Source of the DNA: Bacillota bacterium
Lineage (GTDB): Bacteria > Bacillota > Clostridia > Lachnospirales > Lachnospiraceae
Assembly: GCA_902363515.1 (NCBI GenBank)
Contig: CABJAN010000009.1
Location: 1-64,000 of the forward strand
Direction: 5' to 3'
DNA length: 64,000 nt
In this document: positions 17,056 to 25,565 of the stretch, piece after piece
Layout of the letters: every line of letters begins with the position of its first letter
Position numbering within the stretch: position 1 is the first letter of the stretch
The notes under the pieces: model-generated
The model's input: the letters and a program-made list of their open reading frames with translations, nothing else
The model's database searches: none
What the model was told of the DNA's origin: nothing
Program-made: the position numbers and the translations under genes

Positions 17056-18474
17056 TTATTTCTTCCCATTAAAGCAGTAAGTACATACTTTACATGGCTC
17101 AATAGGAATTGCTGCCAGCAGGTCATCCAGGCGGTGGTAATGCAGGGTGGTGAAGTTTAATTTCTTTGCAATTTCTTCCAGCATTTCCTGATAATTCTGG
17201 GAATCCGGATCTGCATAAGTATCCAGAACTTCCCGGCTGACGTTTTCTCCTTCCCGTTCTGCAATAATTCTTCTGGTAATCAAATCCATTTCAGATTTGG
17301 AACGGGAGAAGTTCAGGTACGGGCATCCAAACAGCAGAGGCGGGCAGGCAGGACGGATGTGTACCTCCTTCGCGCCGCTGCTGTAGAGAAATTCTGTAGT
17401 TTCCCGAAGCTGGGTTCCCCGGACAATGGAATCATCAATGAGCAGAAGGCTGCGGTTTTTGATGAGAGCCTCCACAGGAATCAGCTTCATTTTGGCAATC
17501 AGATTCCTCTGCTCCTGTCTGGAAGGCATAAAGGAACGTGGCCAGGTTGGTGTGTATTTAATAAATGGACGTGCAAATGGAATGCCGGAAGCATTTGCAT
17601 AGCCAATGGCATGAGGAATACCGGAATCAGGAACCCCGGCTACCAGATCAGGATTGACGTCATCTCTCATAGCATCACGTTTGGCAAGAAGTTTTCCGCA
17701 GTCATAACGCATGGTTTCCACGTTAATTCCTTCATAGGTAGAGGTAGGGTATCCATAGTAAACCCACAGGAAAGAACAGATTTTCATTTCGTTTAAAGGT
17801 TCTGAAAGTGTCTGTATGCTTTCCGGTGTAAGGAATACGATTTCTCCCGGACCTAGTTCCCGCATGGTTTCATAGCCAAGATTCAGGTAAGCAAAGCTCT
17901 CAAAGGAAGCGCAGTACGCACCATCTTTGTGACCGATAATCAGAGGGGTACGCCCCATGCGGTCCCTGGCAGCATAGATTCCTTCCGGGGTGAGAAGCAT
18001 CAGTGTCATGGAACCTTCAATCAGTTCCTGTGCATAACGGATACCGTCTACAATGGTTGCCTGCTGGTTAATGAGAGAGGCAACCATTTCTGTGGGATTA
18101 ATCCCGCCGCCGCTCATTTCCAAGAAATGGGTACAGCCATTTTTGTAAGAAATATCCACCAGCTCGTCCATGTTATTGATTTTTCCTACTGTGGTGATGG
18201 CAAAGGTTCCCAAATGTGACTGAACCATAAGTGGCTGGGGCTCATTGTCTGAGATACAGCCAATGCCGGAAGTTCCTTCCAGCTCGTCTAAGTCTCCGTC
18301 AAATTTTGTACGGAAGGGTGTGTTTTCAATGTTATGGATTGAACGATGAAAACCCTGAGAGCCGTATACGGCCATCCCCCCTCGTCTTGTACCTAAATGA
18401 GAATGGTAGTCTGTTCCGAAAAATAAGTCCAAGGTACAACTGGACTTAGAGGTTACTCCAAATATTCCGCCCAT
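17056..18474 (-). CDS. purF: Amidophosphoribosyltransferase-like protein lacking the Ntn catalytic cysteine
   Basis: The 472-residue protein has the two-domain PurF plan: an N-terminal class II glutamine amidotransferase fold (about 1-230) and a phosphoribosyltransferase domain with the PRPP loop LLLIDDSIVRGTQ. Normal PurF begins MCGI, where Cys2 is the glutaminase nucleophile after Met removal. This one begins MGGIFGV and has no Cys there. RRGGMAVYG and the rest of the fold remain. It ends with three cysteines (C461, C464, C467). It could use free ammonia or be a paralogue with another role; such Cys-less PurF-like proteins occur in Clostridia and Bacteroidetes as far as I recall. Confidence 0.85.
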   Translation of the reverse strand: MGGIFGVTSKSSCTLDLFFGTDYHSHLGTRRGGMAVYGSQGFHRSIHNIENTPFRTKFDGDLDELEGTSGIGCISDNEPQPLMVQSHLGTFAITTVGKINNMDELVDISYKNGCTHFLEMSGGGINPTEMVASLINQQATIVDGIRYAQELIEGSMTLMLLTPEGIYAARDRMGRTPLIIGHKDGAYCASFESFAYLNLGYETMRELGPGEIVFLTPESIQTLSEPLNEMKICSFLWVYYGYPTSTYEGINVETMRYDCGKLLAKRDAMRDDVNPDLVAGVPDSGIPHAIGYANASGIPFARPFIKYTPTWPRSFMPSRQEQRNLIAKMKLIPVEALIKNRSLLLIDDSIVRGTQLRETTEFLYSSGAKEVHIRPACPPLLFGCPYLNFSRSKSEMDLITRRIIAEREGENVSREVLDTYADPDSQNYQEMLEEIAKKLNFTTLHYHRLDDLLAAIPIEPCKVCTYCFNGKK

Positions 18475-18598
18475 TGTTATTCTCCTTTTCTTGTATTTCG
18501 TTGGATTTCGTCATACCCATTTATTATATACTCTTTGAAAAGGATTCGTAAAGACATTTCCCGCAACTTTTTCCCTTCGCAAGGGAGAAAAAATAGTG

Positions 18599-18604
18599 TA
18601 TAAT
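18599..18604 (+). promoter_or_regulatory. -10 box for the exoA-selD-dinB transcript
   Basis: TATAAT preceded by a TG-containing context lies 42 bases before the ExoIII start. A short hairpin (CCCTT/AAGGG with flanking T and A tracts, about 18568-18592) occupies the spacer region, so the -35 position is unclear. Confidence 0.5.
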
Positions 18605-18645
18605 AGGTACAAAGATGTGCAAATAGACAAGAAAAGGAGATTAGA

Positions 18646-19401
18646 ATGAAATTTATTTCATGGAATGTCAATGGACTTCGCGCCTGTGTGCAGAAGGGCT
18701 TTACCGAATATTTTGAGAAAGAAGACGCGGATTTTTTCTGCCTGCAGGAGACAAAGCTGCAGGAAGGACAGATTGATTTTGCGCCGGAGGGCTATTATTG
18801 CTATTGGAACTATGCAGTGAAAAAAGGATATTCCGGCACTGCCATTTTTGCAAAAAAAGAGCCTTTATCAGTGGCTTATGGAATAGGGATAGAAGAGCAT
18901 GACCAGGAGGGGCGTGTGATTACCCTGGAATACGAAAATTTTTATATGGTGACCGTGTATACCCCCAATTCTCAAAATGAGCTGGCAAGACTGGATTACC
19001 GTATGAAATGGGAGGATGATTTCAGGGCATATTTATTAAAACTCAATGAGAAGAAACCTGTGGTGATGTGTGGAGACTTAAATGTAGCACACAAGGAAAT
19101 TGACTTGAAGAATCCAAAAACCAACCGGCATAATGCGGGATTTACAGATGAAGAAAGAGAAAAGTTTACCCAGTTTTTAGAAGCTGGTTTTCTTGACACC
19201 TTCCGGTATTTTTATCCGGAAGAAACAGGGATTTATTCCTGGTGGTCTTACCGGTTTAAGGCAAGAGAGAAAAATGCAGGGTGGAGGATTGATTATTTCT
19301 GTGTATCAAAGGAGCTGGAGGAGAAACTGATTTCTGCGAAAATTCATACGGAAGTATTTGGGTCTGACCACTGCCCTGTGGAGGTGCAGATTGCATTATG
19401 A
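18646..19401 (+). CDS. xth: Exodeoxyribonuclease III
   Basis: The 251-residue AP endonuclease/3'-5' exonuclease of base-excision repair shows all family motifs: [19 protein letters not shown] with the metal-binding Glu, [10 protein letters not shown], and the terminal GSDHCPVE with the Asp-His pair. Length is typical. AAAGGAG precedes the ATG. The stop overlaps the selD start (ATGA), so the two are translationally coupled. Confidence 0.95.
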   Translation: MKFISWNVNGLRACVQKGFTEYFEKEDADFFCLQETKLQEGQIDFAPEGYYCYWNYAVKKGYSGTAIFAKKEPLSVAYGIGIEEHDQEGRVITLEYENFYMVTVYTPNSQNELARLDYRMKWEDDFRAYLLKLNEKKPVVMCGDLNVAHKEIDLKNPKTNRHNAGFTDEEREKFTQFLEAGFLDTFRYFYPEETGIYSWWSYRFKAREKNAGWRIDYFCVSKELEEKLISAKIHTEVFGSDHCPVEVQIAL

Positions 19402-20447
19402 TGGAGAAGGTAAGGCTGACACAGCTTTCCAAAAGTGCAGGCTGTGCGGCAAAGCTAAGTCCCCAGATTCTTTCTGAGGTGATGGGGAAGCTGCCTGGAT
19501 TTCAGGATGAGAATTTGCTGGTGGGAGTGGAAACTTCTGATGATGCGGCAGTGTATCAGATTAGTGAGGAGCTGGCGCTGATTCAGACCCTGGATTTTTT
19601 TCCTCCCATGGTGGATGACCCTTATACCTTTGGACAGATTGCGGCTGCCAATGCCATGAGCGATATTTATGCTATGGGAGGAGAGCCTAAAATTGCACTG
19701 AATATTGTGGCTTATCCCAACTGTCTGGGAACAGAGCCCCTGGAAGCCATTCTAAGCGGCGGGGCTTCTAAGGTAAAAGAGGCTGGCGCAGTTCTGGCAG
19801 GAGGACATTCTATTAATGACGAAGAACCCAAGTATGGCATGTCAGTTACCGGGTTTGTACATCCTGAGAAGGTGTGGAAAAATTATGGAGCAAAGCCGGG
19901 GGATTTGATGATTTTAACCAAGCCTTTGGGAACCGGATTGGTCAATACTGCGGTAAAGGCAGATATGGCATCCAAAAGAGCCATGGAGGAGGCCAGAAAC
20001 AGTATGACAACTCTGAATAAAGTGGCAAAAGAGGTTTTTTCAGACTTTCCGGTACATTGTTGTACTGATGTGACAGGATTTTCTCTGGCAGGGCATGGGC
20101 TGGAAATTGCCAGGGCAAGCAATGTGACTCTGGAAGTGTGGGCAGAGGAGCTTCCGGTGCTATGGGAGGCTTTGGACTATGCGGCTATGGGTCTGGTTCC
20201 GGAAGGAACTTATCGGAATAAGAACTTCCAGAAGCAGGAAGTAAGGCTTGAGGCAGAGATTTCAGAAGCAATGGAGGACTTGATTTTTGACCCCCAGACC
20301 AGCGGCGGACTTCTGGTGTGTATGGAAGAGCAGTATGCCAGGGAGGCACTGAAAACTTTAAAAGACAGAGGGATTGCCACACCGGCAGCCATTGTGGGAC
20401 AAGTAAAGGAAAAAGGAGCATATTTCCTTGAGGTTTGCAGCCGATAA
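19398..20447 (+). CDS. selD: Selenide, water dikinase
   Basis: The 349-residue enzyme makes selenophosphate from selenide and ATP, the selenium donor for selenocysteine, selenouridine tRNA and possibly the labile selenium cofactor. The catalytic pair is in [10 protein letters not shown] (C16, K19), so this is the Cys rather than the Sec form. SDDAAVY, LAGGHSI and [16 protein letters not shown] follow in order. No selA, selB, tRNA-Sec or selU gene is in the window. The start overlaps the ExoIII stop. Confidence 0.95.
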   Translation: MMEKVRLTQLSKSAGCAAKLSPQILSEVMGKLPGFQDENLLVGVETSDDAAVYQISEELALIQTLDFFPPMVDDPYTFGQIAAANAMSDIYAMGGEPKIALNIVAYPNCLGTEPLEAILSGGASKVKEAGAVLAGGHSINDEEPKYGMSVTGFVHPEKVWKNYGAKPGDLMILTKPLGTGLVNTAVKADMASKRAMEEARNSMTTLNKVAKEVFSDFPVHCCTDVTGFSLAGHGLEIARASNVTLEVWAEELPVLWEALDYAAMGLVPEGTYRNKNFQKQEVRLEAEISEAMEDLIFDPQTSGGLLVCMEEQYAREALKTLKDRGIATPAAIVGQVKEKGAYFLEVCSR

Positions 20448-20465
20448 GAAGGGAGGCAGACAGAT

Positions 20466-21737
20466 TTGGACAAGGTGATTTTTCATATTGATGTAAACAG
20501 CGCCTTTTTATCCTGGGAAGCGGTTTACCGGCTAAAGGAGCAGGAGGGGACTGTGGATTTAAGAGAGATTCCCTGTGCAGTTGGCGGGGATAAAACCAAG
20601 CGCAGAGGTGTGATTCTGGCAAAATCCCTGTCTGCAAAAGCCTATGGCGTGCGGACAGGAGAGCCTATTACCGATGCACTGCGTAAATGTCCTGGACTTA
20701 CCATTGTTCCGGCTCATCATGGAATGTACAAGGAATATTCAGCGCAATTTATGAGGATTTTAAGGGAATACAGCCCGGAGGTAGAGCAGTACAGCATTGA
20801 CGAGGCTTTTATGGATATGAGCGGCATGGAGTACTTGCTGGGAGACCCTGTGGCATTTGCCCATAAATTGAAGAACCGCATTAGCCGGGAACTGGGATTT
20901 ACAGTGAATGTGGGAATTTCCAGCAACAAGTATCTGGCAAAGATGGCTTCGGATTTTGAAAAACCGGATAAAGTCCACACCTTGTTTCCAGAGGAAATCC
21001 AGGAGAAAATGTGGCCGCTGCCAGTATCAGAACTTTTGTTTGTGGGAAAGGCAACAGCAGGAGTTTTGAAAAAACTGGGAATCCGTACCATTGGAGAGCT
21101 GGCAAATACAGACGTGGAAATCTTAAAGCATCATTTGAAAAAGCAGGGAGAAAGCATCTGGAATTTTGCCAATGGAAGAGACGCTTCCCTGGTGGAGGGA
21201 ACGGTTCAGGAGAATAAAGGCTATGGGAACAGTACCACCATTGCTTTTGATGTGACGGATGAGGTAACTGCCAAAATGGTACTGCTGTCTCTGTGCGAGA
21301 CCGTGGCATCCAGGCTTCGTAAAGATGATACCAAAGCAGAGGTGGTTTCTGTTTCTATCCGGGACTATGAATTGAAAACCGTGTCTCATCAAAGAGTTAT
21401 GACAACCCCTACCAATCTTACAGATGAACTTTACCAGACAGTGTGCGTGCTGTTTGATGAATTGTGGGATGGAAGCCCCATTCGTCACCTGGGAGTTCAT
21501 ACCAGCCGTGTTTCCAGGGAAGAGCGGGGGCGGCAGATGAGCCTGTTTGATAACACAGATTATGAGAAAATGGAGAAGATGGACCAGGCGGTAGACGCCA
21601 TCCGGAAAAAGTTTGGCAAGGATGCCATTATGCGGGCTTCTTTTCTGGATAATAAAAAGATTGAGAATATGACAGGCGGTCATCCGGATGGAAGACAGGT
21701 GAACTTAAAAACACTGAGGGAGAAAAAGAATGAGTGA
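20466..21737 (+). CDS. dinB: DNA polymerase IV (Y-family, DinB)
   Basis: The 423-residue translesion polymerase has the Y-family motifs FHIDVNSAF, RRGVILAKSLSAKAYGV and YSIDEAFMDMSG with its catalytic Asp-Glu, the thumb helix-hairpin-helix around GKATAGVLKKLGIRTIGELA, and the little-finger domain. Start is TTG with GGGAGG upstream. It runs on from selD 18 bases apart and overlaps the next small gene by 8 bases, so it belongs to the same transcript. Confidence 0.95.
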   Translation: MDKVIFHIDVNSAFLSWEAVYRLKEQEGTVDLREIPCAVGGDKTKRRGVILAKSLSAKAYGVRTGEPITDALRKCPGLTIVPAHHGMYKEYSAQFMRILREYSPEVEQYSIDEAFMDMSGMEYLLGDPVAFAHKLKNRISRELGFTVNVGISSNKYLAKMASDFEKPDKVHTLFPEEIQEKMWPLPVSELLFVGKATAGVLKKLGIRTIGELANTDVEILKHHLKKQGESIWNFANGRDASLVEGTVQENKGYGNSTTIAFDVTDEVTAKMVLLSLCETVASRLRKDDTKAEVVSVSIRDYELKTVSHQRVMTTPTNLTDELYQTVCVLFDELWDGSPIRHLGVHTSRVSREERGRQMSLFDNTDYEKMEKMDQAVDAIRKKFGKDAIMRASFLDNKKIENMTGGHPDGRQVNLKTLREKKNE

Positions 21738-21942
21738 AATCATAGAGGAATTTTTCCAGGGCTATTGCAGGGCTTATGATATGGCGCGGACTGCGGTAGG
21801 AGAATTTCGTCTGGAAGATAAAAAGCTGGTATTAGACCAGATTGATTGTGATTATGGAACCTGTATTCATAGGGAAAACTGCCAGATGATGAAACAGGTT
21901 TTTGCGTTTATGGAACAAGAAAATGAGAAACGGAGAGAGTAG
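21730..21942 (+). CDS. Small conserved hypothetical protein after dinB
   Basis: The 70-residue acidic protein has two cysteines in DYGTCIHRENCQMM and no recognised domain. The start overlaps the dinB coding end and the stop is 3 bases before the next GNAT gene, so it is embedded in an operon. GAGGGAGAAAAAG precedes the ATG. Function is unknown. Confidence 0.7.
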   Translation: MSEIIEEFFQGYCRAYDMARTAVGEFRLEDKKLVLDQIDCDYGTCIHRENCQMMKQVFAFMEQENEKRRE

Positions 21943-21945
21943 AAT

Positions 21946-22392
21946 ATGTTAAAAATCAGAGACATCAGAGAAGAGGACAGGGAGATATTTTTTGAAATGG
22001 CAAAGGACTTCTACGGAGGACCTGCCTGTGACCATGAGATTCCACAGAAGCATTTTGAGGATACTCTTAGGGAGTGTCTGCGGAGCAGGGAGTATTCCAG
22101 AACCTTGATTTTGGAAGATGAAACAGGGGTTGCGGGATATTTTCTTCTGGCAATTACCTGGAGTAACGAAGCCGGAGGCATGGTTATCTGGCTGGATGAG
22201 CTTTATTTTAAGCCGGAATACAGGGGAAAAGGATATGGAACGCAGGCTTTTGCCTGGGTGGAACAAGAGTATCCCGATGCAAAACGTTTCCGACTGGAGG
22301 CGACTTACAGCAACGAAAGAGCAATTTCTCTGTACCGGAAGCTGGGATATGAAGAATTGAATTATTGTCAGATGATAAAGGATAGAAAGTAG
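21946..22392 (+). CDS. GNAT family N-acetyltransferase
   Basis: The 148-residue protein shows a clear acetyl-CoA-binding strand and loop, LDELYFKPEYRGKGYGTQAF (about 84-103, including the R/Q-x-x-G-x-G/A pattern), and the C-terminal NERAISLYRKLGYEEL. It begins MLKIRDIREEDRE, typical for the family. Substrate is unknown. It is the last gene of the dinB transcript. Confidence 0.9.
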   Translation: MLKIRDIREEDREIFFEMAKDFYGGPACDHEIPQKHFEDTLRECLRSREYSRTLILEDETGVAGYFLLAITWSNEAGGMVIWLDELYFKPEYRGKGYGTQAFAWVEQEYPDAKRFRLEATYSNERAISLYRKLGYEELNYCQMIKDRK

Positions 22393-22416
22393 GAAAAGTT
22401 ATCGTAATATACGGAC

Positions 22417-22529
22417 GCATCTAAGGCCTGCCTTTGCCGTTTATGCTCAGTCTGCGTTTCCAGTTGAGCCTGGAGTCTCAACTGGTACTCGACAGATTCG
22501 CTAAAGCGGCAGAGACAGGCCTTAGATGC
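22417..22529. repeat. 113-bp foldback element with internal hairpin
   Basis: A 23-bp near-perfect outer stem (22417-22439 with 22507-22529, one mismatch and one wobble) encloses a 9-bp perfect hairpin, CCAGTTGAG/CTCAACTGG, at 22460-22485. It sits between the convergent GNAT and ECF genes. It has no U-tract and does not fit a tRNA. It could be a palindromic interspersed repeat, a small structured RNA or a processed bidirectional terminator. Confidence 0.7.
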
Positions 22530-22558
22530 TGTGTATTTACTTACGGTAGTTTTATTCT

Positions 22559-23086
22559 TTAGATATGGTGAGGTGTGGCCATGTGTTTTACTTCCGGGAC
22601 TGCCATGAGGATGGGGTAGAGTACCAGAGAGAGGATGAGACCGCTGACACCCTGAATGAGGTTGGCGGGAATGCTGGAAAAGGCGCCTGCACCGTACATA
22701 AAGTATTCGCAGATGAAATACCCCCCGGCAACGAAAATGATGTCCAGGATTCCCCCTGCGGCTACACCGAGATAGCGGGATTTCTCTGTTTTTCCCAGTT
22801 TTTGGTAGGCGAAAGCGGAACTAAAGGCAACCAGTCCCTTTATGACAAAGGTAATGGGGACATACATGAGATATCCGCCCAAAAGGTCTGACATACAGGA
22901 GCCGATGCCTGCTGCCAGGAAGCCCCACATAGGTCCAAGAATTACGCCACAGAGAATCACAATGGCATCTCCCGGGTGGATATAACCTCCAGTACCTGGG
23001 GTAGGAATGCGGATGGACATAGTAGCCACACAGGACAGTGCTGCAAATAATGCTGCCAGAATTAATTTTTTGGTATTTACTTTCAT
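22559..23086 (-). CDS. ECF transporter S component, substrate unassigned
   Basis: The 175-residue membrane protein has about six segments and the S-component pattern AALFAALSCVATMSIRIPTPGTGGYIHPGD (given here in part), like the PF12822 group that includes vitamin-precursor S components. It would bind a vitamin or precursor and dock on the EcfA1-EcfA2-EcfT module encoded at 52988-55478. No riboswitch was recognised upstream that would name the ligand. GGAGGAGC precedes the ATG. Confidence 0.85.
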   Translation of the reverse strand: MKVNTKKLILAALFAALSCVATMSIRIPTPGTGGYIHPGDAIVILCGVILGPMWGFLAAGIGSCMSDLLGGYLMYVPITFVIKGLVAFSSAFAYQKLGKTEKSRYLGVAAGGILDIIFVAGGYFICEYFMYGAGAFSSIPANLIQGVSGLILSLVLYPILMAVPEVKHMATPHHI

Positions 23087-23200
23087 AAAAAATGCTCCTC
23101 CTTTTTGCTGGTTTTTCTTACTATAAACTGCAAGTGGACTTTGATAAAGAGCCAGTTTTAGAAAAATAAACCAAGCCAGTTAAGGAAGAGCAAAGATAAT

Positions 23201-23770
23201 TTACCGGAAAGTCAGAGAATCATCTGTCATGGAATCAATAATAGCCAGAGATTCTACACGGATACCTTCTTCACGAAGCATATCGCCGCCATGCTGGAAG
23301 CCCTTTTCAATGACAATGCCAGTACCTTCCAGAACTGCGCCGGAATTCTTCACAATTTCAATCAGTCCCTTCAGGGCACAGCCATTTGCCAGAAAATCAT
23401 CAATGATTAATACGTGGTCTTCCGGTCCAAGGAACTTCTTGGAAAGAATGACATCGTAAACCTTTTTATGGGTAAAGGATTCGATTTTTGTGCTGTACAT
23501 TTCACCGTCCAGATTTAAGCTCTGGGCTTTCTTTGCAAATACCACAGGCACATTGAAATACTGTGCTACAATACAGGCAATTCCAATACCGGACGCCTCA
23601 ATAGTGAGGATTTTGGTAATGGGTGCATCTGCGTAAATACGTTTAAATTCTTTTCCGATTTCATTAATGAAAGGAATATCCATCTGGTGGTTTAAAAAGC
23701 TGTCCACCTTTAAAATATTTCCTGGTTTTACAATTCCGTCTTTTAAAATACGTTCTTTTAAAAGCTGCAT
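23201..23770 (-). CDS. xpt: Xanthine phosphoribosyltransferase
   Basis: The 189-residue salvage enzyme joins xanthine to PRPP giving XMP. It begins [12 protein letters not shown], has FVNEIG-like and [10 protein letters not shown] segments, and the PRPP-binding loop [13 protein letters not shown]. Length matches the family exactly. Bacillus xpt is controlled by a guanine riboswitch; none is visible in the 170 bases upstream here. Confidence 0.95.
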   Translation of the reverse strand: MQLLKERILKDGIVKPGNILKVDSFLNHQMDIPFINEIGKEFKRIYADAPITKILTIEASGIGIACIVAQYFNVPVVFAKKAQSLNLDGEMYSTKIESFTHKKVYDVILSKKFLGPEDHVLIIDDFLANGCALKGLIEIVKNSGAVLEGTGIVIEKGFQHGGDMLREEGIRVESLAIIDSMTDDSLTFR

Positions 23771-23944
23771 ATCTGGTATCCTCCCGATTTTTATACAAAT
23801 ACAATAAAATTTTGATACTAACCATCATATGACATAATGCGACACTTGGCAACTTCTTTTTTTGTTTTTTTCATGAAAAATCTTTCCAATGGGAAATTTT
23901 GTGGTATAATATGGAGTATTAAAGTCCAAAAAAGGAGATGCGTC

Positions 23945-24184
23945 ATGGTAGATTATGAAGTTATTCATGAGATTTTGAACCTGTGTCCTGGTAATCAGAT
24001 GCGGGATGTTTTTATAGAGGAAATCCAGCTTCCAGAGAATGCGGATTTGGAGGAATATGTAAGAGAAAAATTTAAAAATGAGGGAGAACTGAAAATTGAT
24101 CGTACAGACAGAGCAGATGGCAGTGTGGTTTTTGACATTATGACTGCTGCCATTCACCAGAAATGTACGTTTTCCCGGTTTTAA
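23945..24184 (+). CDS. Small conserved hypothetical protein
   Basis: The 79-residue protein starts at 23945, eight bases after AAAAGGAG; a longer in-frame reading starts in the A/T-rich leader and is not credible. It has no membrane segment or named domain; the N-terminal part (YEVIHEILNLCPGNQM) looks helical. Function is unknown. It is the first gene of a plus-strand run leading to csoR and mrp. Confidence 0.7.
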   Translation: MVDYEVIHEILNLCPGNQMRDVFIEEIQLPENADLEEYVREKFKNEGELKIDRTDRADGSVVFDIMTAAIHQKCTFSRF

Positions 24185-24254
24185 TGGTTTTTCCGTTGCT
24201 TTTTCAGAGAGGTTTGATATAATGGAAGAAGTGCGAGAGAGGAGGGCACAGAAT

Positions 24255-24593
24255 ATGGAGGAAACAAGGCAGGAGCATACCCATGTCCTGGAAGATGGAA
24301 CCGTTGTAGTGCATCACCACGGACATACTCATAGCCATACGCATACCAAAGCTGTGCTGAACCGGCTTTCCCGTGCGATTGGTCACATGGAATCCATCCG
24401 CAGAATGGTGGAAGAAGGCAGGGACTGCAGTGAGGTGCTGATTCAGTTGTCTGCTGTGAAGGCTGCTATAAATAATACAGGAAAAGTGATTTTACAGGAT
24501 CATATTGAACACTGTATTGTAGATGCCATTGAAAGCGGTGACCATGAAGCGTTAGAAGAATTAAATAAAGCTATTGACCGCTTTATGAAATGA
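24255..24593 (+). CDS. csoR: CsoR-type metal-sensing repressor with His-rich N-terminus
   Basis: The 112-residue protein belongs to the CsoR/RcnR/FrmR family of four-helix repressors. C58, H83 and C87 have the exact C-x24-H-x3-C spacing of the copper sensor CsoR. Ahead of the fold lies a histidine-rich run (HHHGHTHSHTHT at about 20-31), unusual for CsoR and suggestive of extra metal capture. GAGAGGAGG supports the start at 24255 over an earlier in-frame ATG. No copper exporter is adjacent; mrp follows by 27 bases. The metal is inferred from spacing. Confidence 0.85.
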   Translation: MEETRQEHTHVLEDGTVVVHHHGHTHSHTHTKAVLNRLSRAIGHMESIRRMVEEGRDCSEVLIQLSAVKAAINNTGKVILQDHIEHCIVDAIESGDHEALEELNKAIDRFMK

Positions 24594-24620
24594 TAAATGG
24601 AAAAGAAAGGATAGGGAAAC

Positions 24621-25463
24621 ATGAGCGAAGAAAAGAAACAATGTGACAGCGCAACCTGTGATAAGGAAAGCTGTGCCGGATGCAGCCATGCAAAAGGTAA
24701 TGGAGTTCCAAAAGAACAGTTAAATGCACATTCAAAAATTACAAAGGTAATTGGAGTTGTCAGTGGAAAAGGCGGCGTTGGAAAATCCATGGTAACCGCG
24801 TCTCTGGCAAATGAAATGGCATACCAGGGATTTAAGGTTGGAATCATGGACGCGGATATTACAGGACCATCCATTCCAAGAATGTATGGACTGAAAGGCT
24901 CTGCTGTAGCAGATGAAAAGGGAATTTATCCTATGGTAACAGGAAATGACATTAAGGTGATGTCTATTAATCTGCTGCTGCCACAGGAGGATGCGCCGGT
25001 TATCTGGAGAGGTCCGATTCTGGCAAACATGGTAAAACAGTTCTGGACCGATGTTATCTGGGGCGAACTGGACTACCTTTTTGTAGATATGCCACCGGGA
25101 ACAGGAGATGTGCCTCTTACGGTATTCCAGTCTCTTCCGATTGACGGAATTGTCATTGTATCTTCTCCTCAGGAACTGGTACAGATGATTGTAAAAAAAG
25201 CCTATAACATGGCAGAAATGATGCACGTACCGGTGTTTGGACTGGTAGAGAACTACAGCTATGTGAAATGTCCGGACTGCGGCAAGAAGATTTATGTGTT
25301 TGGTGAGAGCAAAATTGATGCAGCGGCAGCAGAAGTACAGGTTCCGGTAATTGGCAAAATGCCTTTGGATTCTGATATTGCAGCAGCAGTAGATGCAGGT
25401 CAGTTTGCAGGTGTTTTGAATACTTACCTGTCTGGAGCAGGAGAGTTTCTTCCACAGGTATAA
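24621..25463 (+). CDS. mrp: Mrp/NBP35-type Fe-S cluster carrier ATPase
   Basis: The 280-residue P-loop protein has a deviant Walker A motif GKGGVGKS (49-56), DADITGPS and DMPPGTGD. A cysteine-rich N-terminus (C8, C13, C18, C21) resembles the extra cluster of Nbp35, and CPDC near 217-220 is the usual bridging Fe-S site. It likely carries Fe-S clusters to apoproteins in the cytoplasm. It follows csoR closely, so a metal-responsive operon is possible. Confidence 0.92.
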   Translation: MSEEKKQCDSATCDKESCAGCSHAKGNGVPKEQLNAHSKITKVIGVVSGKGGVGKSMVTASLANEMAYQGFKVGIMDADITGPSIPRMYGLKGSAVADEKGIYPMVTGNDIKVMSINLLLPQEDAPVIWRGPILANMVKQFWTDVIWGELDYLFVDMPPGTGDVPLTVFQSLPIDGIVIVSSPQELVQMIVKKAYNMAEMMHVPVFGLVENYSYVKCPDCGKKIYVFGESKIDAAAAEVQVPVIGKMPLDSDIAAAVDAGQFAGVLNTYLSGAGEFLPQV

Positions 25464-25565
25464 AAAATAGAGAACATAAGAAAACGGTTTCTTTTGGGAT
25501 GGAGAAATTCCTAAAGGAAACTGTTTTTTCTTTTTTCCGGGAAGGGACTGTGCTAAAATAGAATT

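Noticed and set aside
19398..20447. A selenocysteine codon in selD
   Set aside because: The catalytic position is an ordinary Cys codon and there is no in-frame TGA.
22417..22529. A tRNA gene in the foldback region
   Set aside because: The arms do not give a 7-5-5-5 cloverleaf, and no T-loop or CCA-end context is present.
23771..23945. Possible guanine riboswitch before xpt
   Set aside because: The conserved purine-aptamer core elements were not found in the leader on the minus strand.
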